64,000 nucleotides of DNA. Source: Bradyrhizobium sp. cir1 (lineage in GTDB: Bacteria; Pseudomonadota; Alphaproteobacteria; Rhizobiales; Xanthobacteraceae). Positions 1-7,864 of this stretch are shown piece by piece (positions within the stretch are counted from its first letter, which is position 1; the number at the start of each line of letters is the position of its first letter). Under the pieces are notes generated by a model, which was not told the origin of the DNA, ran no database searches, and saw only the letters and a program-made list of their open reading frames with translations. Made by a program: the position numbers and the translations under genes. The stretch spans positions 276,275 through 340,274 of the forward strand of contig NZ_JACIHE010000002.1 of the NCBI RefSeq assembly GCF_014198245.1, written 5' to 3'.

Positions 1-2
1 AG

Positions 3-932
3 TCCTCTGGCACGACGAGCTTGGTCCAAGTTGGGAACAACTATTTCCTCAATCCTGCGGCAGGCGGAACAGGGCCTGAGCTTATGTTTTCGAGCGCACC
101 GGTCACGGTCGGCATGTGGATGGACTGGTCGCCGATCGGGGCGGAGCAGACTGGCAACGGCTACGAAGTGGCTTGGAAGAATGCGAGTACGGGCCAGTAC
201 AATGTCTGGAGCACCGACTCGAACGGCAATTACGGCGCGAACCTGCTGAGCTTCGTCTCTGGGACGAGCACCGCTCTCGAATCATACGAGGGCGTGTTTC
301 ACCAGGATCTCAATGGTGATGGTGTTATTGGCATTCCGATCGTTACCATCGAGTCGATGGGCTCGACTAGCTTAGCGCAGGTAGGAAACAACTACTTCTT
401 GAATCCTGTGGCGGGTGGAACGGGACCCGAGCTCAAGTTTTTGAGCGCACCAGTCACGGACGGTATATGGACGGGTTGGGAGCCGATCGGAGCGGAGCAG
501 ACAGAGGCTGGCTACGTTCTTGCTTGGAAGAATGCTAACACGGCTCAATACAATGTTTGGAGCGCCGACACCAATGGCAATTACATAACTAACCTGCTGA
601 GCTTTGTCTCTGGAACGAGCACGTCGCTGATATCCTACGAGGGCGTGCTTCACCAAGACATCAATGCTGACGGTGCTATAGGCGCACCGAGTCTCACGGG
701 TGCTCCATCAGGCAAGGTTACTGAGTCCTTTGTGTTTGGCTCTGTTCTTGACGGCGTTAACGATCTCGATCATGGGGCCTGGGATGCTCGTCTTGTCAGA
801 TATCTACTTGATGCCTACGTCAACGGCGCGCACGCCGGTTCGTTAAACTTGACTGACCTGGCGCTGCAGGCAGAAGCGCCACTCGATCACAACCTCGCTG
901 AACTATCGGATGGACACTACATAATCCGGTGA
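3..932 (+). CDS. C-terminal part of a tandem-repeat, Ca-binding-like protein (5' end outside window)
   Basis: The frame is open from base 3, so the true start lies upstream. The visible 309 residues hold one near-complete and one complete copy of a unit of about 117 residues. Each copy has VGNNYFLNP near its start, a Trp-rich middle (AWKNA, YNVWS) and an EF-hand-like loop at its end (DLNGDGVIG and DINADGAIG). A unique tail of about 75 residues follows, ending GHYIIR. Repeats with such loops are common in large secreted or surface proteins of rhizobia. Export and calcium binding are inferences; no secretion signal can be checked here. The stop is TGA at 930-932. Confidence 0.75.
   Translation, partial: SSGTTSLVQVGNNYFLNPAAGGTGPELMFSSAPVTVGMWMDWSPIGAEQTGNGYEVAWKNASTGQYNVWSTDSNGNYGANLLSFVSGTSTALESYEGVFHQDLNGDGVIGIPIVTIESMGSTSLAQVGNNYFLNPVAGGTGPELKFLSAPVTDGIWTGWEPIGAEQTEAGYVLAWKNANTAQYNVWSADTNGNYITNLLSFVSGTSTSLISYEGVLHQDINADGAIGAPSLTGAPSGKVTESFVFGSVLDGVNDLDHGAWDARLVRYLLDAYVNGAHAGSLNLTDLALQAEAPLDHNLAELSDGHYIIR
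9..692 (+). repeat. Two tandem 351-bp coding repeats
   Basis: The coding sequence repeats with a period of 351 bp (117 codons): the CAA/CAG codon before VGNNYF lies at 27 in copy one and at 378 in copy two. The copies are clearly similar at DNA level but differ at many third positions, so the duplication is not recent. Confidence 0.8.
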
Positions 933-1016
933 CTTCTTGGATATCGCTGGGCAAGCCAGCAAATCGCAACTTGCCTACGAATCAGTGCTGGTGCGAGGGG
1001 CGCTCGGCTTCATCTG

Positions 1017-2183
1017 TTATTGAGGGACCTGCCCGCCAAACTGAATAACGAGCTGCGGCGCGAGCTTGTTATAAACATCAATAATCGCCTCTCCGACTAT
1101 TTTAGACGATAGCCTTTGCACGACCATCTCGCGGGCTGTCCGGCCGCAGCGACTGCGGAGCTGTGGGGAAAGCGCCAGGCTTAGAAGCGCGTCTGCCAAT
1201 GCTTCGGCGTCTTCGATGGGCACCAAAAGACCGGACTCATTTTGAACGACGATCTCTCGGCATCCGGGAGCATTTGTGGCTACCATTGCCCGACCGCAGG
1301 CAGCTGCCTCTAATAGGCTAACCGGCAGGCCCTCCCGGTGCGACGGCAGCACTGCAACATGACAACGGGTCCAGAGCGCGACGATATCGTCTAGGTGTCC
1401 AAGCCAAGTAATCCCTGGACGTCGGTTCCACTCTTCAACTTCCTCGATAGGGATGGATGCGGGGTTGGCTGGGTCAGGCTTCCCGGCAATCAGGAGCCGA
1501 AAATCATGACCTTGGTCCCGCAGCATCTTATGAGCAGAAACCAAAGCACGAATTCCCTTGTCTGATAGTAACCGTCCGGCAAATCCGAAGGTGATGGGAC
1601 CTTCCGGCTCAGGCAAAGGTTGAAAGTGATCTGTATCAACCCCGGATCCGGGAATTTGGAGAACTCGCTCTTGATTCACTCCTAGTGCTACAAGATCCCT
1701 TTGGTCGTCCGGATTTTCAACGAGTACTACGCTGGTGTTACGGTTGAGCAGTGCAGGCAGAACTAGACGAATAGGCGCTCTTAAAATTCGACCCTTCCAG
1801 GTGCTCGAGGTGAAGATGTATCCCAAGCCCGTTATCGCGTTTACCTGCGATACCCTGCGATACCTCATCGCGAGCGAACCGTAGACGCAAGACTGCAAGC
1901 TTGCGCAGTGGATGATGTCAGGCTTTACATAGCTTTCGAGGCGCCGCAGCGCCATGATCGTACGTATTCCAGAAAAGGGGGATAGACCACGACGGAACGG
2001 AATTTCATGAAGAGTGAAGTTTTCGCTTTCGATCACCTGCCTTAGGCCGCTAATCCGTGTTGCTACGTGAACTTCGAACCCGGCGGCCCTAGCCGCGCGG
2101 GCCATGGGCAATCGATGCAGAAAAGCAAAATCTACATTCGCGACATATAGGATGCGTCGCTTACTTGTGCTGCGAAAGTCCAT
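1017..2183 (-). CDS. Glycosyltransferase, GT4 / GT-B fold
   Basis: The 388-residue product has the two-domain layout of GT4 sugar transferases. The N-terminal Rossmann strand is RRILYVANVDF, ITGLGYIF lies near residue 115 in the acceptor domain, and the donor domain shows GFAGRLLSDKG followed by HREGLPVSLLEAAACGR, the E-x7-E nucleotide-sugar signature. It probably adds one sugar to a lipid-linked glycan on the inner face of the cytoplasmic membrane. It stands alone on the minus strand, divergent from the regulator at 2688. I chose ATG 2183; a TTG three codons upstream is the alternative. The sugar cannot be predicted. Confidence 0.88.
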   Translation of the reverse strand: MDFRSTSKRRILYVANVDFAFLHRLPMARAARAAGFEVHVATRISGLRQVIESENFTLHEIPFRRGLSPFSGIRTIMALRRLESYVKPDIIHCASLQSCVYGSLAMRYRRVSQVNAITGLGYIFTSSTWKGRILRAPIRLVLPALLNRNTSVVLVENPDDQRDLVALGVNQERVLQIPGSGVDTDHFQPLPEPEGPITFGFAGRLLSDKGIRALVSAHKMLRDQGHDFRLLIAGKPDPANPASIPIEEVEEWNRRPGITWLGHLDDIVALWTRCHVAVLPSHREGLPVSLLEAAACGRAMVATNAPGCREIVVQNESGLLVPIEDAEALADALLSLALSPQLRSRCGRTAREMVVQRLSSKIVGEAIIDVYNKLAPQLVIQFGGQVPQ

Positions 2184-2600
2184 ATCGATCAACGAGAGAT
2201 GCTTACCGGCAGTACTTAGCGATGCGGGCCGCTGGAGGAGCGTGTGGTGGCCATTTTGTCTCGTCGGTCATAGGACTCCGTTTCGTTTTCGGGGGTTCTA
2301 TTCTGTCGTCAACGATCTTCTCTTTGTCGATGGCGACCCACCCAGAATGGAAATTGACGAAAGCGTCGTACACTCAAGTACACTTGTCGCGCTAGGGCAA
2401 TTCTGAGCCGAATGTTTTAACCGGTATAATGGTCCTACGTTGTGGGCTGACGGGCTGACGTCTTAATCCAGCCGCGACATGCTCTAGGTCCGAACGAGGC
2501 AATAAATGCTCCTCTCGGGCACAAGCGTTTACAATGGATGAGTTCCGCTGCGCGTCTACCTCGGAAGCTCTTTTAGTCTACGTATTGAAGCTCTGAAAGC
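2184..2600. other. Intergenic, no supported gene
   Basis: This is the divergent spacer between the GT4 gene and the regulator. Short frames here have no recognisable family content. The operator and promoter block lies just downstream at 2601-2650. Confidence 0.5.
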
Positions 2601-2615
2601 GTTCATGACATGAAC
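2601..2615. promoter_or_regulatory. Operator-like inverted repeat 1
   Basis: GTTCATGACATGAAC is a perfect inverted repeat with 6-bp arms and a 3-bp centre. It shares arms with a second copy 27 bp downstream, start to start. Both lie upstream of the winged-helix regulator at 2688, which suggests autoregulation. The binding protein is inferred from position only. Confidence 0.6.
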
Positions 2616-2622
2616 ATAGTTC

Positions 2623-2650
2623 TTGACGTTCATCGCGTGAACGCTGTAAG
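2623..2650 (+). promoter_or_regulatory. Possible promoter of the regulator/antiterminator operon
   Basis: TTGACG at 2623-2628 resembles a -35 box and TGTAAG at 2645-2650 is a weak -10 candidate, 16 bp apart. The second operator-like repeat overlaps this block. A transcript from here would reach the TTG start at 2688 after a short leader. Confidence 0.4.
2628..2642. promoter_or_regulatory. Operator-like inverted repeat 2
   Basis: GTTCATCGCGTGAAC repeats the 5-bp arms GTTCA/TGAAC of the copy at 2601 and the same 15-bp length. It lies between the putative -35 and -10, where a bound repressor would block polymerase. Confidence 0.6.
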
Positions 2651-2687
2651 AGCCTCTGGTGAGGATGGAAGCGCGGGGTGAACCATT

Positions 2688-3323
2688 TTGCTAAATGCGC
2701 AACATGAGAATGAGCGCATCGTTCTTGGGCTGTTGAGTTCGGTGGAAAGCGATGGCGAGCGCTCGCAGCGCCACATCGCAGCGGAGCTTGGGATCGCGCT
2801 CGGCCTCGTCAACGCCTATCTCAAGCGCTGCGTCAAGAAGGGGTTGGTCAAGGTCAGTGACGCGCCTGCCCGCCGCTATGCTTATTACCTTACGCCGCAG
2901 GGCTTTGCCGAGAAGTCTCGCCTCACCGTGCAATACCTTTCCAATTCATTCTCCTTCTTCCGGCTCGCCAAGACCGACTGCGCGCGTGTGTTCGAGCAGG
3001 CCAAAGGATGTGGCTTTTCTCGGGTTGTGCTCGCCGGACAGTCGGATCTGGCCGAAGTGGCCATCCTCTGCGCGGTCGAGACCGGCGTTGCGGTTGTCGC
3101 GGTGGTTGATCCCGCAAGCGAGGTTACACGCTTTGTCGGCGTCAATGTCTGTAGGTCCTATGATGAGGTGACGGAAGCATTCGACGCAGTCATCGTCACT
3201 GATGTTCTGCATGCAGGCACCTGCTACGAAATGGCTGCGGCGGTGCACGGCAACGAGCGCGTGCTTGCGCCGAGATTGCTCGGGTTGCGCGATCTGAGCG
3301 GGCGCGCTGAGGGTGCGGCATGA
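2688..3323 (+). CDS. Winged-helix regulator with Rossmann-like C-terminal domain
   Basis: The 211-residue product has a MarR/ArsR-like winged helix at about residues 10-75 (SQRHIAAELGIALGLVNAYL, then a wing ending RRYAYYLTPQGF). After a linker it has a Rossmann-like segment at about 105-200 (VVLAGQSDLAEVAILC, VVAVVDP) that might bind a nucleotide or CoA-like ligand. Its stop overlaps the next start as ATGA at 3320-3323, so it is translationally coupled to an RfaH-like gene; the pair reads as the control module of the polysaccharide locus. An in-frame stop at 2679 leaves TTG 2688 (GGGG ten bases upstream) or ATT 2685 as start. Two inverted repeats upstream suggest autoregulation. Confidence 0.82.
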   Translation: MLNAQHENERIVLGLLSSVESDGERSQRHIAAELGIALGLVNAYLKRCVKKGLVKVSDAPARRYAYYLTPQGFAEKSRLTVQYLSNSFSFFRLAKTDCARVFEQAKGCGFSRVVLAGQSDLAEVAILCAVETGVAVVAVVDPASEVTRFVGVNVCRSYDEVTEAFDAVIVTDVLHAGTCYEMAAAVHGNERVLAPRLLGLRDLSGRAEGAA

Positions 3324-3835
3324 GCGCGACAATGGATATGCGCTGGTACGTGGTGCAAACCCAGGTAAACGGCGAGGGCAGGGCCGCGCACAATCTGCTT
3401 CAGCAAGGCTATCATATCTATCTGCCGCGCTATCTGAAGCGTCGGAGGCATGCGCGCAAGGTCGACTTCGTAGCGAAGCCCCTGTTTCCGCGCTACATGT
3501 TTGTCGCCGTCGACACAGTGGGGCAGCGCTGGCAGACGATACAGTCGACGCGCGGCGTCTCGCATCTTGTTTGTAAAGGAGACGAGCCGGCCGTGGTGCC
3601 GGATGGCGTGCTCGGCGAGCTAAAGGCGCGCGAGGACGAGCGCGGTTTTGTCAGATTGAGCGCCGGCCCTTCCTTCGCGCGAGGAGACAAGGTGCGGGTG
3701 CTCGCAGGCTCATTCATGAATAGTGCCGGGCTGTTCGATGGAATGGGTGATCACGATAGGGTCGCCATTTTGCTCGATATGCTCGGTCGCATGGTTCGCG
3801 TGCATCTCGACGTGGATCTGGTTGCCGCCGCCTAA
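3320..3835 (+). CDS. NusG-family antiterminator, RfaH-like
   Basis: The 171-residue product has an NGN domain (about 8-110) with the hallmarks MRWYVVQTQ, YLPRYLK and KPLFPRYMFV, and a C-terminal KOW-type segment (about 120-168, FARGDKVRVLAGSF). This is the size and plan of specialised NusG paralogues such as RfaH, which ride on RNA polymerase and let it read through long polysaccharide operons. The location fits: it is coupled to a regulator upstream and followed, within about 120 bp, by hairpins, an ops-like sequence and a packed 15-kb glycan run. It is not likely to be housekeeping NusG, which usually sits beside secE and rplK. Start ATG 3320; ATG 3332 and 3338 are alternatives. Confidence 0.88.
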   Translation: MSATMDMRWYVVQTQVNGEGRAAHNLLQQGYHIYLPRYLKRRRHARKVDFVAKPLFPRYMFVAVDTVGQRWQTIQSTRGVSHLVCKGDEPAVVPDGVLGELKAREDERGFVRLSAGPSFARGDKVRVLAGSFMNSAGLFDGMGDHDRVAILLDMLGRMVRVHLDVDLVAAA

Positions 3836-3847
3836 GTGCGGCCTTTC

Positions 3848-3880
3848 GCGCGGCGCATGTCAAGCGCGCCGCGCTTGTGT
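3848..3880 (+). terminator. Strong hairpin with T-rich tail after the RfaH-like gene
   Basis: A 9-bp perfect GC stem (3848-3856 with 3866-3874) is followed by TTGTGTGTT. It is a plausible intrinsic or pausing hairpin between the antiterminator gene and galE. A second small hairpin (CTCCC/GGGAG, 3886-3898) follows. Confidence 0.5.
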
Positions 3881-3899
3881 GTTCGCTCCCTTCGGGAGG

Positions 3900-3939
3900 C
3901 TCCTGGTGGACCGTGTTTCACCCGGAGTGCGGTAGCATG
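3900..3939 (+). promoter_or_regulatory. Hairpin plus ops-like element ahead of the glycan operon
   Basis: A 9-bp stem with one mismatch (3900-3908 with 3919-3927) is followed at once by GCGGTAGCATG at 3929-3939. The E. coli ops core is GCGGTAGCGTG, so 10 of 11 bases agree and the GCGGTAGC part that forms the ops mini-hairpin is intact. The site lies between an RfaH-like gene and galE, 14 bp before the galE start, where an antiterminator loading site would be expected. Function is inferred. Confidence 0.5.
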
Positions 3940-3953
3940 GGAACTTTTAGCGA

Positions 3954-4943
3954 ATGGCAATTCTGGTAACGGGAGGCGCGGGCTATGTCGGTAGCCATGT
4001 CGTGCAAGGGCTTGTTGATCAGAAGCAGAGCGTGATCGTGCTTGACAATCTATCCTCGGGTTTCCGGAAGGCGGTGGCGGAGCAGGCGACGTTTGTTTTT
4101 GGAGACGTCGGTGACGGCGAGCTGGTGTCGAGGCTGATCGGCGAACACAGTATTGACACGATCATGCATTTTGCCGCCTCGACCGTCGTGCCCGAGTCGA
4201 TCGCTAAGCCCCTCGCGTACTATGCCAACAATACGGTTAAGTCGTTGGCGCTGATCCATGCGGCGATCAGCTGTGGCGTCAGACATTTCGTGTTCTCCTC
4301 CACCGCCGCCGTCTACGGCAATCCCGCCAATCAATTGGTCACTGAGGATGCTGCGCCGCAGCCGATGTCGCCCTATGCCACCTCGAAGCTGATGACCGAG
4401 ACGATGCTGCGCGATGCCGCAGCTTCCAGCGGCCTGACCCACGTTACGTTGCGCTACTTCAACGTCGCCGGGGCCGACCCTCAGCTGCGAACGGGACAAT
4501 CGACGCGCACTCCTACCCATCTAATCAAGGTCGCGGCGCAGGCCGCGCTCGGCATTCGCAACGGTATGGAGATTTTCGGTACCGATTATCCTACGCCGGA
4601 TGGGACTTGTATCCGCGACTACATCCACGTCTGCGATCTCGTTAGTGCTCACCTTAAGGCGCTCGCCTATCTGCGTCGCGGCGGCGCAAGCGTGACGCTC
4701 AATTGCGGTTACGGGCATGGCTATTCGGTACGTGAAATCATTGCGGCGGTCCGGCGCGTCTCGGGCCGTGATTTCACCGCAATGCCGCGCGAGAGGCGCG
4801 CCGGGGATCCGGCTGCCATCTTCGCCGACAGTCGGCGGCTGCAACGAGTGTTGTCATGGTCGCCCGCCTATGACGATCTTGAAATTATCGTAGGGCATGC
4901 GCTCGCCTGGGAGCGGAAGCTAAACTTCGAATGGAACCTATGA
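3954..4943 (+). CDS. galE: UDP-glucose 4-epimerase
   Basis: This 329-residue extended short-chain dehydrogenase interconverts UDP-glucose and UDP-galactose, feeding galactose to the glycan. The NAD-binding motif GGAGYVGSH is at residues 7-15, the catalytic serine region at FSSTAAVYG, and the Tyr/Lys pair at YATSK. LRYFNVAGADP and the TPDGTCIRDYIHV segment are typical of GalE. It is the first gene of the long run and starts 14 bp after the ops-like element. The stop forms an ATGA overlap with a 43-codon frame. Confidence 0.93.
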   Translation: MAILVTGGAGYVGSHVVQGLVDQKQSVIVLDNLSSGFRKAVAEQATFVFGDVGDGELVSRLIGEHSIDTIMHFAASTVVPESIAKPLAYYANNTVKSLALIHAAISCGVRHFVFSSTAAVYGNPANQLVTEDAAPQPMSPYATSKLMTETMLRDAAASSGLTHVTLRYFNVAGADPQLRTGQSTRTPTHLIKVAAQAALGIRNGMEIFGTDYPTPDGTCIRDYIHVCDLVSAHLKALAYLRRGGASVTLNCGYGHGYSVREIIAAVRRVSGRDFTAMPRERRAGDPAAIFADSRRLQRVLSWSPAYDDLEIIVGHALAWERKLNFEWNL

Positions 4944-5071
4944 GAGTCATGATCATCGGGCCGCATGATCGCGCATCATTCTATGTATCACGGAATCGGC
5001 TGCCCTCGGCTGGCAACTGGCGCCAGCATTCCCCATCACAATTTAACGGCGCGATCCGGAGCCGAATATGA
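4940..5071 (+). CDS. Possible 43-aa coupled small ORF
   Basis: An ATG at 4940 overlaps the galE stop (ATGA) and the frame runs 43 codons to a TGA at 5069-5071, which overlaps the wzm start (again ATGA). The product begins MRVMIIGPHDR and has no recognised domain. Without it, galE and wzm are 124 bp apart in an operon whose other joins are mostly overlaps or a few bases. It could be a real coupling peptide or the stub of a lost gene, since the opening resembles a Rossmann first strand. No family support is available. Confidence 0.35.
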   Translation: MRVMIIGPHDRASFYVSRNRLPSAGNWRQHSPSQFNGAIRSRI

Positions 5072-5931
5072 CGATCGTCCTGACGCCCGTTGAAGAAGGG
5101 ATTCGTGATATCAGCGATACCGAATTGAGCCTGCGCTCGCTGGAAATCAGTGCCGCCGAAGATCTGTGGCTCGGACTTTTCAGGCGAGAGTTATGGGGGC
5201 GGCTCGGCTGGCTTGATGTCAAAAGGCGATATCGGCGGACGACGATTGGTCCGTTTTGGACATCGATTACGCTTGCGATCTACACCTTCAGTGTAGGCTT
5301 CGTCGGCGCGGCTCTCTGGCACCAGGACATCTTCGAATACTTGCCGTTTCTGGTCAGCGGTATGGTCGTTTGGATGCTGGTTTCATCCATCGCGATGGAA
5401 TCGTGCAACATGTTTATCGCGGGACAAGCGCTGTTCCGGAACATCAGGTTCGAATACTCGATCCTCGCCTATGCGCTGGTCTGGCGAAACGTCCTTGTGC
5501 TCCTCCACAATTTCGTCGTTTACTTCCTTGTCGTCGTGGCGCTGAAGCCGTCACTTCTCAGCTTCACGCTCCTGCTGGTATTCCCTGGCCTAGCGCTCGT
5601 CATCTTGAACGCAGTTTGGATCTCGCTGTTTCTTGGGCTGGTCTGCCTGCGCTTCCGCGACGTGCCGCAACTGGTGTCTAGCGCCATACAGATATCGATG
5701 CTGATCACGCCATTGTTCTGGCCGGCCGGTACCGTGACGGGGATGCGGCGAATCCTATTCGTGGAATCGAATCCTCTTTATCACGTACTCGATGTGGTTC
5801 GCGCGCCGCTGGTCGGCAGAGTGCCGGGCGCGATTAGCTATGCCGTCATGATCATCATGTGCATCGGTGGTTGGTGGCTGACCTACGCGATGTTCAAGCG
5901 GTTCCGCAGGCGCATCGCCTATTGGAGTTGA
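5068..5931 (+). CDS. wzm: O-antigen/polysaccharide ABC exporter, membrane subunit
   Basis: The 287-residue product is an ABC-2 type permease with about six hydrophobic segments after a soluble N-terminus. The pre-TM motif DVKRRYRRTTIGPFW (about residues 50-64) is typical of Wzm/KpsM/TagG transporters. It forms the inner-membrane channel that exports lipid-linked glycan. The ATPase partner follows five bases later with its Shine-Dalgarno inside this gene's end. Its presence means an ABC-dependent rather than Wzx/Wzy export route. Confidence 0.92.
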   Translation: MTIVLTPVEEGIRDISDTELSLRSLEISAAEDLWLGLFRRELWGRLGWLDVKRRYRRTTIGPFWTSITLAIYTFSVGFVGAALWHQDIFEYLPFLVSGMVVWMLVSSIAMESCNMFIAGQALFRNIRFEYSILAYALVWRNVLVLLHNFVVYFLVVVALKPSLLSFTLLLVFPGLALVILNAVWISLFLGLVCLRFRDVPQLVSSAIQISMLITPLFWPAGTVTGMRRILFVESNPLYHVLDVVRAPLVGRVPGAISYAVMIIMCIGGWWLTYAMFKRFRRRIAYWS

Positions 5932-5936
5932 GAAAA

Positions 5937-7295
5937 GTGGCGACCGTCATTCTCGAAAATGTGAACGCGCATTTCCCGATTTATGGAGCTCAGCAGCAGA
6001 GTCTGCGCAAGGCATTGTTTCAGCGCGCCACTGGCGGCTCGATCGAGCGCGAGGGCAAGAACAATGATCGGATCACCGTCAAGGCCCTGAGCGACATCTC
6101 GCTCACGCTGCGTGATGGTGACCGTGTCGGCTTGGTTGGTCACAACGGAGCTGGCAAGTCGACACTGCTCAAGCTAATGGCCGGCATCTATCCACCGGTC
6201 TCCGGCACGGTCAGAATCGAAGGACGCGTCACGCCACTGTTCGATGCTATGCCCGGGCTCGACGGCGAGGACACCGGCTACGAGAATATCATCACGTCCG
6301 GGATGCTGATCGGGATGACGCGCCGAGAGATCGAGGCGAAAATTCCCGAGATTGAGGAGTTCTGCGAGCTAGGCGAGTATCTCAGTCTCCCGGTACGCAC
6401 CTACTCGACGGGCATGACAATGCGCCTGGGCTTCGCGCTGGTGACCTCGCTTGATCCCGGTGTGATCCTGATGGATGAAGGCTTCGGTACCGGCGATCTC
6501 CGCTTCACCGAGCGTGCGGAGGCGCGCATGAAGGAGTTCATCGGACGAAGCCCCATCATGGTCCTGGCAAGCCACTCAGACAAGATTATCAGGACGATGT
6601 GCAACAAGGCTGTTCTGATGGAGGCCGGCAGGATCGTTGCCTTCGGTCCTGCGGACGAGATCTGCGATCAGTATTACGAAAGCGTACACGCGGCGGCCGC
6701 GGCGGCCGAGCGTGCAAGGCAGATGGAACGGGCTGCCGCGGTCGCACGGGTCGCAGCGGCCGCAGATGCGGCAGATGAGATCGCAGGGACTCAGGCATCC
6801 GAGAGTGTCTTGGGTGTTGACCATTATGGGATGTATCCCAGATCGTCATTGAATTTTCCCTTGGAAGCGCTCAGGCCCGGCGATGATGTTGCGAGACTTC
6901 ATAGCGCGCAATTGCTGGTGGATCATCTCGACAACCTTGAGACCATTGACAGGAACGAACTGATCAGCGTCGAAATGAAATTTGAGGTGATGAAGCCCGG
7001 CCACACTATGATGCCGAATTTCCACGTGTTCCTGGGGGACCAATACGTGTTCGTGAGTTCGCCACCGCAAACTGCTGAGCTGGAGCCCGGTATCTATACC
7101 ACCAAAATGTCGATCCCACGGGGATTTCTCAATGTCGGGTTCTTCGTCATCGGAGTAGCGCTTACCTCTGTCAATCCGCAGAGAATTCATTTCTACATTC
7201 AGCAAGCCCTGCGATTTAGCATTACGGAAAGGGCGTTCGAAGGGATCCCTGGACCGGTGAGGCCGTCAATGGGATGGGACGTCACCCGTGCCTGA
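5937..7295 (+). CDS. wzt: O-antigen/polysaccharide ABC exporter, ATPase with glycan-binding domain
   Basis: Residues 1-240 are an ABC ATPase: Walker A GHNGAGKST, signature YSTGMTMRLGF, Walker B VILMDEGFGTGD. An Ala/Arg-rich helical linker at about 255-290 leads to a C-terminal beta domain (about 300-445). A 452-residue length with such a tail matches Wzt proteins whose C-terminus recognises the modified end of the O-chain before export. I chose GTG 5937, which has GGAG at 5924-5927; frames open further upstream lie inside wzm. The chain-end modification it reads might come from a methyltransferase in this operon. Confidence 0.92.
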   Translation: MATVILENVNAHFPIYGAQQQSLRKALFQRATGGSIEREGKNNDRITVKALSDISLTLRDGDRVGLVGHNGAGKSTLLKLMAGIYPPVSGTVRIEGRVTPLFDAMPGLDGEDTGYENIITSGMLIGMTRREIEAKIPEIEEFCELGEYLSLPVRTYSTGMTMRLGFALVTSLDPGVILMDEGFGTGDLRFTERAEARMKEFIGRSPIMVLASHSDKIIRTMCNKAVLMEAGRIVAFGPADEICDQYYESVHAAAAAAERARQMERAAAVARVAAAADAADEIAGTQASESVLGVDHYGMYPRSSLNFPLEALRPGDDVARLHSAQLLVDHLDNLETIDRNELISVEMKFEVMKPGHTMMPNFHVFLGDQYVFVSSPPQTAELEPGIYTTKMSIPRGFLNVGFFVIGVALTSVNPQRIHFYIQQALRFSITERAFEGIPGPVRPSMGWDVTRA

Positions 7296-7298
7296 GCT

Positions 7299-7859
7299 AT
7301 GTGGAGCAGTCCGGTGATTTTCCACGAACTCAGTCTCGCTGGGGCGTACCGCATCGAGCCACAATGGATCACCGATCAACGGGGCGGCTTCGCGCGACGG
7401 TTCTGCGCCGAAGCCTTCCACGCTCGTGGACTTGAATCAGACTTCGTCCAGAGGTCCATCTCCTCGAACAAACGTGCAGGAACCCTGCGCGGCATGCACT
7501 TCCAGGCTGCTCCGAATCTAGAAACCAAGCTCGTGCGGTGCACGCGCGGAGCGATGTTCGACGTGATGGTCGACTTGCGTCGGGATTCCGCAAGTTTCGG
7601 TCAATGGTATGGTGAAACCCTGACTCCCGATGACGGCATCATCCTCTATATTCCGAAGGGCTTTGCGCACGGCTTCCAGGTTTTGGTCGACGATACGGAT
7701 GTAGATTACGAGATTACGCCGGCTTACGTGCCTGGTGCCGAAAGGGGCTTCCGCTTCGATGACCCCACGTTGACCATCGACTGGCCGCTCGCGGACATTA
7801 TCATCTCGGAACGGGATCGCGCGCTGCCGCCATCGTTTCTCGAAGTATCACTTGGGTGA
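7299..7859 (+). CDS. dTDP-4-dehydrorhamnose 3,5-epimerase family protein
   Basis: This 186-residue RmlC-type cupin has the family landmarks RSISSNKRAGTLRGMHFQ (catalytic His in GMHFQ), KLVRCTRGAMFDVMVDLR, and YIPKGFAHGFQ. The family epimerises C3 and/or C5 of NDP-4-keto-6-deoxy sugars. No rmlA, rmlB or rmlD is visible in the window, so the substrate may be the CDP-4-keto-6-deoxyhexose made by RfbF/RfbG or a GDP-linked ketosugar rather than dTDP-rhamnose precursor. It starts three bases after wzt and ends just before the aminotransferase start. Confidence 0.87.
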   Translation: MWSSPVIFHELSLAGAYRIEPQWITDQRGGFARRFCAEAFHARGLESDFVQRSISSNKRAGTLRGMHFQAAPNLETKLVRCTRGAMFDVMVDLRRDSASFGQWYGETLTPDDGIILYIPKGFAHGFQVLVDDTDVDYEITPAYVPGAERGFRFDDPTLTIDWPLADIIISERDRALPPSFLEVSLG

Positions 7860-7864
7860 ATTGC

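Noticed and set aside
2104..2406. Plus-strand frames antisense to the GT4 start and into the spacer
   Set aside because: No family content, poor ribosome sites, and overlap with a well-supported gene.
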